This document shows positions 26,355 to 34,411 of a DNA stretch of 37,061 nucleotides, in pieces; the first letter of the stretch is position 1; the number at the start of each line of letters is the position of its first letter. Source of the stretch: Nitrospira sp. (GTDB taxonomy: Bacteria; Nitrospirota; Nitrospiria; Nitrospirales; Nitrospiraceae). A model generated the notes under the pieces. It saw nothing but the letters and a program-made list of their open reading frames with translations, was not told the origin of the DNA and made no database searches. The DNA lies in contig VGXE01000015.1 of the NCBI GenBank assembly GCA_016873455.1, forward strand, positions 1 to 37,061, written 5' to 3'. The translations under genes and the position numbers were made by a program.

Positions 26355-27122
26355 TTAGATTCCGGCGTACCATTCATACCCTTGATCTTCCCAATATCCC
26401 CCTTTTCCACCACCAATCTCAGCAAGGGATTCGACTAATTCGATCCGCGTGACATACTTCGCCTGCTTGTAGCCAAGCTGCCGCTCGAAGCGGAGACGCA
26501 ACGGTGCGCCGTGGGGCACATCCAGCAACTTGCCATTGAGTTCATAGGCGAGAATCGTTTGCGGATGATAGCAATCGGCAAGTGCCATACTTTCGTAGTA
26601 CGCAACTCCCTCATCGTCCACGTCGGCACAGTGGAACACGGCGTAACGAGCGCTCGGCAACGGCTCGACTTGGTGCATCAAGTCCCCGATCGACACGCCG
26701 GTCCATTTCCCGATCGCGCTCCAGCCTTCGACGCAGTCGTGACGCGTGATCTGCGTCCGAAACGGCAGTTCTTTCAGTGCGGCCAGCGACCAGCTTCTTG
26801 GTGTCTTGACCAGGCCCACCATTTCCAACGTCCATTCGGAAAAGTTCTGTGCAAGATGCTCGGCATACGCTTCCGTACCGGGATCCGTGTTGCCGTTGGC
26901 GGGAAAGACGGTCGAGATATCGGCTTCGCCATATTCTTTTGCCAGAGCATCCTTCGGCGTCACCGCCCGCTGTGCTGCCTCCGTGAGGGTCTCGGCCTTG
27001 CGCAGGAGCGACCGAAACCATGAGCTTTGCGTGAGGTTATCGCAACCAGCCAGTGCGACCAGACTCGCCGCGCCCAGAGTCCCTTTCAGAAATCGTCGCC
27101 GCTCTATACGATCAGATTTCAT
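26355..27122 (-). CDS. Tat-exported molybdopterin oxidoreductase, sulfite oxidase family
   Basis: A 255-residue protein with a twin-arginine signal (RIERRRFLKG) followed by a hydrophobic stretch and LAGC, so it could be a Tat-exported lipoprotein. The mature part is the Mo-binding domain of the sulfite oxidase/YedY family: WTLEMVGLVKTPRSWSLAALKELPFRTQITRHDCVEGWSAIGKWTGV, with the Cys of RHDCVEGW ligating Mo. LDVPHGAPLRLRFERQLGYKQAKYVTRIELV is also typical. No haem or dimerisation domain is fused. The ATG at 27122 is preceded by AAGGAG, and the gene overlaps the end of cytochrome b by 11 bases, so the two are coupled. The substrate is unknown; sulfite, other S-oxides and methionine sulfoxide are all possible. 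Confidence 0.88.
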   Translation of the reverse strand: MKSDRIERRRFLKGTLGAASLVALAGCDNLTQSSWFRSLLRKAETLTEAAQRAVTPKDALAKEYGEADISTVFPANGNTDPGTEAYAEHLAQNFSEWTLEMVGLVKTPRSWSLAALKELPFRTQITRHDCVEGWSAIGKWTGVSIGDLMHQVEPLPSARYAVFHCADVDDEGVAYYESMALADCYHPQTILAYELNGKLLDVPHGAPLRLRFERQLGYKQAKYVTRIELVESLAEIGGGKGGYWEDQGYEWYAGI

Positions 27123-28038
27123 GACGCGCTCCTTCATATGTGACGGTGAACCACCCGGTGACCATCGAGCGGATGTTGTTGATGAATCCGGTGAGGATGA
27201 CCTGGGAAATGTGAATCAGGATGAATCCCACAAACGAAAAGCACGCGATAAAGTGAATCGTTCGCGCCGCCTGACGGCCTCCGAAAATGGTCAGAAGCCA
27301 TGGGAACGCCGTGTCGATCGTCGGTGACATCGCCAGCCCCGTCAGGACAATCAGCGGCGCCACGATGAACAAGATGCTCATGTAGGCCAATTTCTGCAGC
27401 ACGTTGTACCGCTTGGCCTCGTCACCGCTGGGGTGCCTGAGGAGCAGATGATCTTTGAATGATGTGCCGATCCCTCGCCACTCCTTACCGGTCGGCGTCA
27501 AGTCGCGGGCGGCATGCCGGCTCGCCAGGGCATAGGCCATGAATAGCAGTCCGTTGATCACGAAGAGCCAGGCAAAGAAGAGATGCCACTGCCGTCCCAT
27601 CGCCAGCCATTTTGCGCTAGGAATGGTCACCCAGGCGGGAAAACCTCGGCGCATGCCGTCGGAATAGCCCAAAACCCCTGTGGTATCAAATTGATGGCCG
27701 AAGACCGTGGTCATGCCTTTCATCTCTCCACTGTCGGATTGCACAGCCCGCATGGACAACAACGGCCGGTCACGATCGGACCGATCGCCCCAATAGAGCG
27801 CCGGATGCGCATTGAAAATTTGAAGGCCGCTCATGACCAGGATGATGAGGATCGGCACATTCAGCCAATGGCTGATCCTCACCGGTAGTCGATGGCGATA
27901 CACGCGCTCGACAGAAGGAGCGACGGATGCACCCGGCTCATTAGCTGGGGCCGTAGACGGCAGTGATAGTCCGGCAATCCGTATCGGTTCTGTTCCAGAA
28001 CTGACTGCTTCGTTTGTGAACTGCATGGGTCCCGCCAT
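27112..28038 (-). CDS. Four-helix cytochrome b, membrane partner of the Mo oxidoreductase
   Basis: A 308-residue integral membrane protein of the cytochrome b561/thiosulfate-reductase type. Four transmembrane segments each carry a His suited to haem ligation: HWLNVPILIILVMSGLQIF, WHLFFAWLFVINGLLFMAYALA, LAYMSILFIVAPLIVLTGLAM and IHFIACFSFVGFILIHISQVILTG. The long insertion between the first two, with GVLGYSDGMRRGFPAWVTIPSAKWLAMGRQ, is periplasmic or cytoplasmic. ATG 28038 is preceded by GGGAGAGAG, so it is favoured over TTG 28059. Its last 11 bases contain the Mo protein's start. Together they would form a periplasmic Mo enzyme passing electrons to or from the quinone pool. Confidence 0.85.
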   Translation of the reverse strand: MAGPMQFTNEAVSSGTEPIRIAGLSLPSTAPANEPGASVAPSVERVYRHRLPVRISHWLNVPILIILVMSGLQIFNAHPALYWGDRSDRDRPLLSMRAVQSDSGEMKGMTTVFGHQFDTTGVLGYSDGMRRGFPAWVTIPSAKWLAMGRQWHLFFAWLFVINGLLFMAYALASRHAARDLTPTGKEWRGIGTSFKDHLLLRHPSGDEAKRYNVLQKLAYMSILFIVAPLIVLTGLAMSPTIDTAFPWLLTIFGGRQAARTIHFIACFSFVGFILIHISQVILTGFINNIRSMVTGWFTVTYEGARHEI

Positions 28039-28126
28039 GGTTCTCTCTCCCGACTCCAACGGTGCTCGATATAACGTTTCGTCGGTGACAGAGGGCGTTC
28101 CTTACAAACGGCGGGATGATGCAGAA

Positions 28127-28171
28127 ACACCACGGCCTGCAATCGGTTCAACCAACTGCAGGCCGTGGTGT
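28127..28171. terminator. Perfect 15-base inverted repeat between two minus-strand genes
   Basis: ACACCACGGCCTGCA (28127-28141) pairs perfectly with TGCAGGCCGTGGTGT (28157-28171) around a 15-base loop. On the minus strand it lies about 30 bases after the repeat-protein stop and is followed by TTTCTGC, a short T stretch. It is a probable transcription terminator for that gene and may stabilise its mRNA 3' end. Confidence 0.55.
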
Positions 28172-28201
28172 CAACCTACAACGCGCCGAGGCTATCGCGG
28201 C

Positions 28202-28594
28202 TTAATATCCCATCGCGTCTTTCATGCTGCCCTTCATGGCATCTTTCGTGGCTTTCATGTCGCCTTTCATGGCCTCCTTCGAGGCCTTCATCGAATCCTT
28301 CTGGGCCTGCATTTCCCCCTTCATCGCATCCTTCTTCGCTTTCATCTCATCCTTCATGGCATCTTTCTTTGCGCGCATCGCGTCGGTCTTGGCCTTCATC
28401 GCATCCGCTTTGCCCTTCACCGCGTCCGTGCCGACCTTCATCTCTCCTTTCATCTCTCCCTTCATGGCATCGACATCGGCTTGCATGGCGCCTTTCATCT
28501 CATGCCCCATGCTGCTCATATCTTCGGCGAAAGAATACGCGCCGCCCCCCATCACAACGGCGACTGCTGCGATTGCAACCAACATCTTCTTCAT
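28202..28594 (-). CDS. Exported Met/Lys pentapeptide-repeat protein (MxKDx-like)
   Basis: A 130-residue protein from ATG 28594, preceded by AGGAGG. It has a signal peptide (MKKMLVAIAAVAVVMGGGAYSFA) and then a low-complexity region made almost only of M, K, A, D, E and G. Repeats such as DAMKGEMK, DAMKAKKDAMKDEMK and AMKGDMKATKDAMKG are related to the MxKDx pentapeptide-repeat family of small exported bacterial proteins, whose function is unknown. The regular spacing of Met and charged residues suits long amphipathic helices. The repeats also make the opposite strand look open, and those frames are artefacts. It sits beside a truncated YHS gene and the Mo/cytochrome b pair. Confidence 0.8.
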   Translation of the reverse strand: MKKMLVAIAAVAVVMGGGAYSFAEDMSSMGHEMKGAMQADVDAMKGEMKGEMKVGTDAVKGKADAMKAKTDAMRAKKDAMKDEMKAKKDAMKGEMQAQKDSMKASKEAMKGDMKATKDAMKGSMKDAMGY

Positions 28595-28653
28595 CACAAA
28601 CCTCCTGGTTGATACATACTCTGACGTTGACTGTCCTGGCCGGCTGCACAAGA

Positions 28654-28893
28654 TCACTCATGCACCTTGGTGAGTGTCATCACCGCTGGCCAGTTGGCAT
28701 TGGCCTGTTGAATGTACCCGGGAACATCCGACAGCCATCGGGTACGGATGGCGTCGCTATAATTGAGATACAGTGTACCGTGGACCAGGCTAAATGCTAC
28801 TGGATCGACCTTCGCTTTGTATCCCTTCGCCATCCCGTAGGCACAGTAGCCCCCGTACTGCGCCGCGTACTTCCCGGGCTCGGCCGTAAACAT
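28654..28893 (-). pseudogene. 5'-truncated YHS-domain protein
   Basis: The 79-residue frame carries the C-terminal half of a YHS-type exported protein: EPGKYAAQYGGYCAYGMAKGYKAKVDP, then LYLNYSDAIRTRWLSDVPGYIQQANANWPAVMTL. Intact members start with a signal peptide and a segment such as GYDPVAYF before it. Here similarity continues only about 9 residues further upstream (SFAAHWE) before an in-frame TAG near 28920, and the missing part is not in the other frames upstream. ATG 28893 could still be used, but the protein would lack its N-terminus and signal peptide. The stop lies 59 bases before the repeat-protein gene on the same strand. Confidence 0.65.
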
Positions 28894-29090
28894 CTCCCAA
28901 TGCGCGGCGAAGGAATTGGGAAACTAACAGGGACATTCTCCATTTCGAAACTGCTCTGCCTGTCGTGAACCTATCGAGCCGCTCGTCCTGGCCAGCCAAA
29001 GAGAGTCTATCGAGGCGTGTGGTGCTTCCGAAGTTTGACTCCCTACATTCTGAGCAGTAGCCTGATGACATGTACTGCCGGTATGATTTC

Positions 29091-29642
29091 ATGACGCCGA
29101 TATCCCTGATACTTGTCGCAGTCATCTCACTGGTATTGTCCGCCTGTGCCGGATTGGACTCGCGGCCGCCGCTCACCACCGTGCCATCGGTTGATCTAAA
29201 CCGCTATACCGGAACCTGGCACGAGATTGCGCGCCTGCCGATGTGGTTCCAACGGCACTGCGTCGATTCCAAGGCGGTGTATACCAGTCGACCGGACGGC
29301 GCCATCGGCGTGCATAACGAGTGTGTTACGGATACAGGTGGACTCGATCAGGCCGACGGGGTGGCCACGGTGGTCGATCCCAAGACCAACGTACGGCTGA
29401 CCGTCGTCTTCGATAATTTCTTTGCGCGTTTGTTTGGTTCCTCGCGCGAGGGCAATTATTGGATCATCGCGCTTGATCCGGACTATCAGGTTGCGATGGT
29501 CGGCACACCGGACCGCCGATTTCTGTGGATCCTGTCTCGCAAACCGGTTCTGGACAGACCCGTCTATCAACGTTATTTGGAGCGGGCGCAGGAGCTCGGT
29601 TTTCCCATCTCGGATCTCATCCAGACGAAACGTACAAATTAA
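29091..29642 (+). CDS. blc: Lipocalin, outer-membrane Blc-like lipoprotein
   Basis: A protein of about 183 residues from ATG 29091 (MTPISLI). The lipoprotein signal ends in LSAC (about residue 18). The lipocalin signature follows: YTGTWHEIARLPMWFQ, containing GxW, and later YWIIALDPDYQVAMVGTPDRRFLWILSR, typical of Blc. It would form an 8-strand barrel that binds fatty acids or lysophospholipids at the outer membrane. Its start lacks a clear ribosome-binding site, and an ATG at 29070 is an alternative. No operon partner is evident, but the YdcF-like gene follows about 140 bases later on the same strand. Confidence 0.9.
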   Translation: MTPISLILVAVISLVLSACAGLDSRPPLTTVPSVDLNRYTGTWHEIARLPMWFQRHCVDSKAVYTSRPDGAIGVHNECVTDTGGLDQADGVATVVDPKTNVRLTVVFDNFFARLFGSSREGNYWIIALDPDYQVAMVGTPDRRFLWILSRKPVLDRPVYQRYLERAQELGFPISDLIQTKRTN

Positions 29643-29783
29643 GAAGGACGTACTGCATTCGCAGGACGCGGCGGCTACCCACTCTCCTAGACCGCGTTCC
29701 GACTCCATCTCCTGCCCCCATTGTCGGGCCGCTTGCAATGCAGTACCCTCTCCCCTGTCCTTAATCAAGGGGACTGCACGCCA

Positions 29784-30545
29784 ATGATGTATCTCCACAA
29801 GATTCTGCCTGCACTGTTACTGCCAATCGGGATCGTGCTGGTCGTACTGACCGCAGCACTGGTCACAAAACGGAGAGGTTTCATCGCCGCCGGCTTGGCT
29901 CTGTTGCTCCTGTTCAGCACGCCCCTTGTCTCAAACCTCCTGTTCCGCAGCATCGAGAATTACGAGGCACGTCCGGTGATTGCCGCACTTCCGAGCGGGG
30001 ACGCCATTGTCGTTCTCAGTGGGATGCTCACCACCGCACCTCTAGCTGGGGGCGGTATCGTATCCGAATGGACCGATCCGGATCGATTCTTCGCAGGAGT
30101 GGAGCTCTTGAAGGCCGGGAAAGCCCCCCTGCTCATCTTTACCGGAGGCCAGCTTCCTTGGTTGCCCAATAATCCTCCAGAAGGCACCCTCCTCAAGCCC
30201 TTCGCCGCTCAGATGGGTATTCCCCTCGAACGTATCACCGTTACGCCCGTCGTTGAAAATACTGAAGATGAGGCGAGGGAGGTCCGTCGGCACCTCGGCC
30301 CTGGGAAGAAAGTCATCCTGGTCACATCAGCCTTTCACTTCACAAGAGCCAGACAGCTCTTCACGGCTCAAGGAATAGAGGTTATTCCGTTCCCCGTGGA
30401 TTTCAACGGGGACACGACCAGACCCTGGACTATCTTGGATGTGATTCCGACCGCCTCAGGCCTGTGGAAATCGGAGACGGCGATTCGGGAGTGGCCGGGC
30501 CGGGCGTTCTACGCCGTCAAACTGACACTATTTCCGGCGTCCTAG
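29784..30545 (+). CDS. YdcF/ElyC-like DUF218 membrane protein
   Basis: A 253-residue protein preceded by AAGGGGA. Two N-terminal transmembrane helices (LHKILPALLLPIGIVLVVLTAALV and GFIAAGLALLLLFSTPLVSNLLF) precede the DUF218 domain: DAIVVLSG, DRFFAGVELLKAGKAPLLIFTGG, ENTEDEAREVRRHLGPGKKVILVTSAFHFTRARQLF. ElyC in E. coli is an envelope factor in peptidoglycan synthesis and undecaprenyl phosphate metabolism, and SanA/YdcF are relatives, so an envelope role is likely. The exact biochemical activity is not known for the family. Confidence 0.85.
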   Translation: MMYLHKILPALLLPIGIVLVVLTAALVTKRRGFIAAGLALLLLFSTPLVSNLLFRSIENYEARPVIAALPSGDAIVVLSGMLTTAPLAGGGIVSEWTDPDRFFAGVELLKAGKAPLLIFTGGQLPWLPNNPPEGTLLKPFAAQMGIPLERITVTPVVENTEDEAREVRRHLGPGKKVILVTSAFHFTRARQLFTAQGIEVIPFPVDFNGDTTRPWTILDVIPTASGLWKSETAIREWPGRAFYAVKLTLFPAS

Positions 30546-30604
30546 CCTGTGTAAACGTGCCTTGAGTGCGCGGGGCATCGCAGACGGTAGTCTTGGCGGT
30601 TCTC

Positions 30605-31207
30605 TTATTTGGGTGACCGTTCGGCGACTCGACAGCGCCGTTTGAGCGCATCGACGACCTGCTTCGCTTCTGCGTCATCAAGGCCCGCGCCGAATCGACG
30701 GGTGTTGCCACCGGACTCGAAGGCAATCACTCCGCCGCCGATGCCCCATAATTGAAAACTGGCTGACACATCGAAGGGACTAAATTTTGGTGGCTCCACG
30801 CGCAGATTTGCGATCTGCTGTACGTCATACTCCTTGCGAAAACCGATCCCCCCTCCTTCCCGCTGAGTTTGTAACGTATGCCCCTGCATGGTCACGATTT
30901 CTTTCCCCATGATCTGCCACTGCAAGGCCACGAGGGCGGCCAGACCACTCACCGTCCAGACCACCAGCCATGCCAACATGAGCCTCTCTTCTCCCGGCGG
31001 TACTTCACTCTTATACAATGTGGTGGAGCCAACAACTTCGCCGACACCCCAAGCACAGACCCAAAAGGCCAACATGCCAATGACAAACCAACTGCGCCGA
31101 TTGGGCATGACGATGCGCAGTTCGTCAGGTGTATCCGTGATGGTGATTCGAGGAGTAGCAGATACTCGTCTTTTCGCCACGGGATTCCTCCTCCAGCGTG
31201 GCGCCAT
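30605..31207 (-). CDS. Membrane protein with two helices, PH-like C-terminal domain suspected
   Basis: About 200 residues from ATG 31207 (MAPRWRR); a longer in-frame start at 31294 is less likely. A basic N-terminus and a short beta segment (RITITDTPDELRIVMPNRR) precede two transmembrane helices (WFVIGMLAFWVCAWGVGEVVG, and LMLAWLVVWTVSGLAALVALQW). The rest is soluble and beta-rich, ending GGGVIAFESGGNTRRFGAGLDDAEAKQVVDALKRRC. The last motif resembles bacterial PH-type domains in small membrane proteins. I cannot assign a function. It is opposed by the YdcF-like gene at 30545. Confidence 0.7.
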   Translation of the reverse strand: MAPRWRRNPVAKRRVSATPRITITDTPDELRIVMPNRRSWFVIGMLAFWVCAWGVGEVVGSTTLYKSEVPPGEERLMLAWLVVWTVSGLAALVALQWQIMGKEIVTMQGHTLQTQREGGGIGFRKEYDVQQIANLRVEPPKFSPFDVSASFQLWGIGGGVIAFESGGNTRRFGAGLDDAEAKQVVDALKRRCRVAERSPK

Positions 31208-31571
31208 TATTACATTCCCGATCGGGGGAAACACAAACGAGAAAACAGACCAGGGAGATGCCTGGCACCTCCCCAGTGTTCGCAATGGCACCACCCTATC
31301 AGCTCATCGCCATGCTGTCGCGCTTCATGCTGCTATTGGCCCGGACGCGCCGATCCGCGTCGTGCTTCAATCCAACGGCTACCTACGGCTGGCCTGCCGG
31401 GATTGTTGGGGGTTGCTGCACGAATGCTGGTACCCCGTCACGCAATCCAAAAACCCCACCACAGCTCGCTACGACATTCAAATCGATCTCTCCCATCCAC
31501 AACTGACTATACCGACCCCCTCGTTCTGGACCATGAGGACGCTCCTTCGAGACAATCTTCCTAAAGATTGA
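31206..31571 (+). other. Possible 5'-less coding remnant, unrecognised
   Basis: A frame open to a stop at 31571 reads like protein: GDAWHLPSVRNGTTL, then APIRVVLQSNGYLRLACRDCWGLLHECWYPV. The composition, with its Cys/Trp cluster CRDCWGLLHECW, is more natural than shadow frames usually are. However, it has no ATG, GTG or TTG start near its beginning. In-frame starts further upstream lie inside the opposing membrane gene. It could be a truncated remnant or a false frame. Apart from this, the stretch from 31208 to 31645 holds nothing I recognise. Confidence 0.3.
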
Positions 31572-31644
31572 GCCTCCTCATGCCGACAACCTGGTATGGC
31601 CTGGTGTGTCCACCCATGTAAGAACACGAGACGCATGCGGACAC

Positions 31645-31746
31645 ATGAGCGAGACCACAACGCCGTTTGCAGACAACCCCACGCGCTTGCGTGAACTCCT
31701 GCAACGGTTTGACACACATACTTCATCTGCGCAGGCTGACATTTGA
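31645..31746 (+). CDS. Possible 33-residue leader peptide upstream of NDH-2
   Basis: ATG at 31645 opens a 33-codon frame (MSETTTPFADNPTRLRELLQ...) ending in TGA at 31744-31746. The next codon in the same frame is GTG, and six bases after the stop is the ATG of the NADH dehydrogenase gene. The two frames are therefore in register and could be coupled. No clear ribosome-binding site precedes it. It may be a leader, or the fossil of an N-terminal extension closed by a stop. Confidence 0.3.
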   Translation: MSETTTPFADNPTRLRELLQRFDTHTSSAQADI

Positions 31747-31752
31747 GTGCCT

Positions 31753-33045
31753 ATGACTCGCAAACAGGTCGTGATCATTGGGGCGGGATTTGGCGGCATC
31801 ACGGCTGCGCGTGATGTGCGCAATGCCGATGTCGTCCTGATCGACCGGACGAATCACCACTTGTTCCAGCCGTTGCTCTACCAAGTGGCCACCGCTGCAT
31901 TGTCACCGACCGACATCGCCTGGCCCCTGCGCACCCTCTTTAGATCACAGTCTAACGTCCGCATCGTCATGGATGACGTGGTGTCGATCGACCGGATGGG
32001 CCGGGCAGTCCGTCTCCAACACAGTGCCCCCATTGCCTTCGATGCCTTGATTGTCGCGCCGGGATCGCGCCACGCCTATTTCGGACATGACGAATGGGAA
32101 CCGTTTGCACCGGGTTTGAAGACCATGGCCGATGCCGTCCATCTGCGAGAACGGATGCTGTTCGCGTTCGAGAAGGCCGAACGGGACAGGGCTGAAACCG
32201 GCACACAGCATCACCTGACCTTCGTGATCGTCGGAGGTGGGCCTACAGGAGTCGAATTGGCTGGCTCGCTCATTGAGATTGGGAAGAAGGCCATGGGACC
32301 TGATTATCCGCATTTGCGCCTGGAGGATCTCTCGATCATCCTTGTCGAAGCCGGTTCGCGCATTCTTCCGGGGTTCGATCCTTCGCTATCGGCAAAGGCG
32401 CTGGTAGCACTTGAGGGCATGGGCGTCACGGTCAAGCTGAATCATCCGGTGAGCGCCGTCCGTGCCGACGGGGTCATGGTCGGAACTGAATGGATCCCCT
32501 CCACCAACATACTGTGGGCAGCGGGTAACAAGGCCTCACCCCTTTTGAACACCCTTGGCGTTCCCCAGGATGCCAACGGACGGGTCAAGGTCCAAGGGGA
32601 CCTGACCATCCCGAATGATCCCTGGATTTTTGTCATTGCCGATGCCGCCCATTGTCTCGACCCTGACGGGAGACCTTTGCCTGGGATCGCACCGGTCGCC
32701 ATGCGGGAAGGCCGCTATGTCGCCCACGTGATCAATCAAGAACTTCCACCGGACCAGCGGGCCCCGTTTACGTACACGGACCGAGGCATGCTGGCCACGA
32801 TCGGCCGCGGTCGAGCGATCGCTCAAGTCGGCCCGATCCGTGCGTCAGGATTCTTCGCCTGGATACTGTGGTGCATTGTCCACATTTTCTTTCTCATCGG
32901 ATTAAGAAACCGGATTCGCGTCATGTCCGAATGGACGTGGTACTATCTGACGTTCAAACCAGGGGCGAGATTACTGATCGGGGATCAGGGCGAGTCCGGC
33001 CAAAAAGCCAAGTCGAGTGAGACTTCTCGGGCACGAGCTGCTTGA
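31753..33045 (+). CDS. ndh: Type II NADH dehydrogenase (NDH-2)
   Basis: A 430-residue membrane-associated flavoprotein that transfers electrons from NADH to quinone without pumping protons. The N-terminal FAD loop is VVIIGAGFGGI (about 6-16), followed by NHHLFQPLLYQVATAALSPTDIAWPLR, typical of NDH-2. The second dinucleotide loop, FVIVGGGPTGVELAG, binds NADH. WAAGNKASPLL and VIADAAHC are FAD-binding segments. The C-terminus has a hydrophobic segment (FFAWILWCIVHIFFLIGL) for membrane attachment, with PGARLL following. GTG 31747 is an alternative start. It converges on the rlmI-like gene with 34 bases between. Confidence 0.93.
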   Translation: MTRKQVVIIGAGFGGITAARDVRNADVVLIDRTNHHLFQPLLYQVATAALSPTDIAWPLRTLFRSQSNVRIVMDDVVSIDRMGRAVRLQHSAPIAFDALIVAPGSRHAYFGHDEWEPFAPGLKTMADAVHLRERMLFAFEKAERDRAETGTQHHLTFVIVGGGPTGVELAGSLIEIGKKAMGPDYPHLRLEDLSIILVEAGSRILPGFDPSLSAKALVALEGMGVTVKLNHPVSAVRADGVMVGTEWIPSTNILWAAGNKASPLLNTLGVPQDANGRVKVQGDLTIPNDPWIFVIADAAHCLDPDGRPLPGIAPVAMREGRYVAHVINQELPPDQRAPFTYTDRGMLATIGRGRAIAQVGPIRASGFFAWILWCIVHIFFLIGLRNRIRVMSEWTWYYLTFKPGARLLIGDQGESGQKAKSSETSRARAA

Positions 33046-33079
33046 CAACGAGGCCCCAACCTATCGGGCCGCGGCACCA

Positions 33080-34255
33080 TCACAATACCTGCACGAAGAA
33101 ACACTTCAGATAGCGCGTTTCCGGCATGCTCGCCAACATCGGATGGTCGGCGCTCTGACCCCGTTGTTCAATCAACCGAATATCGCGCTTGGCATCCCGT
33201 GCTGCAAGGCGGATGCTTTTCCAGAGATCTTCATCGGAGACGGGGTGCGAACACGAGCTCGTCACCAGAAACCCTTCCGGCTTGAGCAGCTTGAGGCCCA
33301 GGAGATTCACATCCTTATACCCGGTCAACGCACCGGCCAGGGCCTGTTGGCTGCGGGCAAAGGCCGGAGGATCAAGCATCACCAGGTCGTACCGTCGCCC
33401 CGCCTTCACCAGCTTTCGCATATCCTCAAACGCATCGGCTTGGCGATAGAGACAGCGCCCCTCGACCTTGTTCATCATGGCGTGGGTGCGGGCCATGGCC
33501 AGTGTGTCTTGACTGACATCGAGGCCTTCCACGGATGCCGCCCCGGCCAACGCGGCATGAATGCCGAACGCGCCGGTATGGCAAAACACTTCGAGCACTT
33601 CTGCGCCAACTGCGAGTTTCGCAGCGGCGAGCCGATTCTCTCGTTGATCGCAAAACCAGCCGGTCTTCTGCCCCCGTTCGACATCGACCAGAAACTTCGC
33701 CGGCCCTTCCTGAATCTCAACTTGTGTCGGGCCGCTGCCGCGGAGAAATCCCCGTTCCAGCGGCAACCCTTCGAGCTGCCGGCTCTTGGCCTCGTTCCGC
33801 AGATAGACGGCTGAGACATTGCACTCCTGCATCAGCAGGTCCGCCACAAGTTCCTTCCGGCTATCCATGCCAAACGATAAACACTGCATGACCAATAGCT
33901 GATCGTACCGATCCACGATCAATCCCGGCAGTCGATCGCCTTCCGCATAGATCAGCCGATAGGCATTGGACTGCGCGACCACCCGCTGCCGCAGGCGGAT
34001 CGCTTGCTGAATTCTTTCCCGCCAGAACGTTTCGTCGATCGGCCGATCCTCGAATGTCAGGAGGCGGACTCGGATTTTCGAGGACGGGTTATAAAGACCA
34101 CGTCCATAGAATTGTCCGTCAGCGGTCAAGACATCGACCAGGTCCCCGGCGGCTGCTTGCCCAACGAGCGGTCCGACATGACCGGCAAAAAGCCAGAGTG
34201 GTCGCCCTTCCGGGAGGCGTCGTGACGTCAGGCGAACCTGGGCCATCGCTGTCAT
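33080..34255 (-). CDS. rlmI: RlmI-like 23S rRNA cytosine-C5 methyltransferase
   Basis: A 391-residue SAM-dependent RNA methyltransferase. The N-terminal PUA domain covers about residues 5-80 (LFAGHVGPLVGQAAAGDLVDVLTADGQFYGRGLYNPSSKIRVRLL). The Rossmann domain has VLEVFCHTGAFGIHAALAGAASVEGLDVS (motif I), YDLVMLDPPAFARS (motif IV) and LVTSSCSHPV, whose Cys is the likely catalytic nucleophile of m5C enzymes. RlmI in E. coli methylates C1962 of 23S rRNA; the orthology is likely but the target base is not proven. AAGGAG precedes the ATG at 34255. Confidence 0.9.
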   Translation of the reverse strand: MTAMAQVRLTSRRLPEGRPLWLFAGHVGPLVGQAAAGDLVDVLTADGQFYGRGLYNPSSKIRVRLLTFEDRPIDETFWRERIQQAIRLRQRVVAQSNAYRLIYAEGDRLPGLIVDRYDQLLVMQCLSFGMDSRKELVADLLMQECNVSAVYLRNEAKSRQLEGLPLERGFLRGSGPTQVEIQEGPAKFLVDVERGQKTGWFCDQRENRLAAAKLAVGAEVLEVFCHTGAFGIHAALAGAASVEGLDVSQDTLAMARTHAMMNKVEGRCLYRQADAFEDMRKLVKAGRRYDLVMLDPPAFARSQQALAGALTGYKDVNLLGLKLLKPEGFLVTSSCSHPVSDEDLWKSIRLAARDAKRDIRLIEQRGQSADHPMLASMPETRYLKCFFVQVL

Positions 34256-34411
34256 TGTTTGTTCTCCTTGAACAGGATATCCCTGACTGTGTGTGCTCGC
34301 ATATCGGCGGTTGTCACCGCGATCTTCGGACGCTCAGTGCTTGACGAACTCCAACCAGTATGTTCTTCTGATAACACAGTGCGTCAACCGGCCGTGTGAG
34401 GATAAAGAAGA
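34256..34411. promoter_or_regulatory. Divergent intergenic region between rlmI and the decarboxylase
   Basis: This 156-base gap must carry promoters for both divergent genes. On the plus strand, TTGACG near 34338 is a reasonable -35, but no matching -10 lies at 16-18 bases. I see no stable hairpin or riboswitch-like structure. Confidence 0.35.

Noticed and set aside
27833-28612. Plus-strand frames rich in His, Phe, Leu and Ser over the Met/Lys repeat gene
   Set aside because: They are reverse readings of a repetitive gene and only mirror its periodicity. The real gene has a signal peptide and AGGAGG before its ATG.
33017-33814. 265-codon plus-strand frame after NDH-2
   Set aside because: It overlaps the convergent rlmI-like gene, whose DPPAF and SSCSH motifs are intact.
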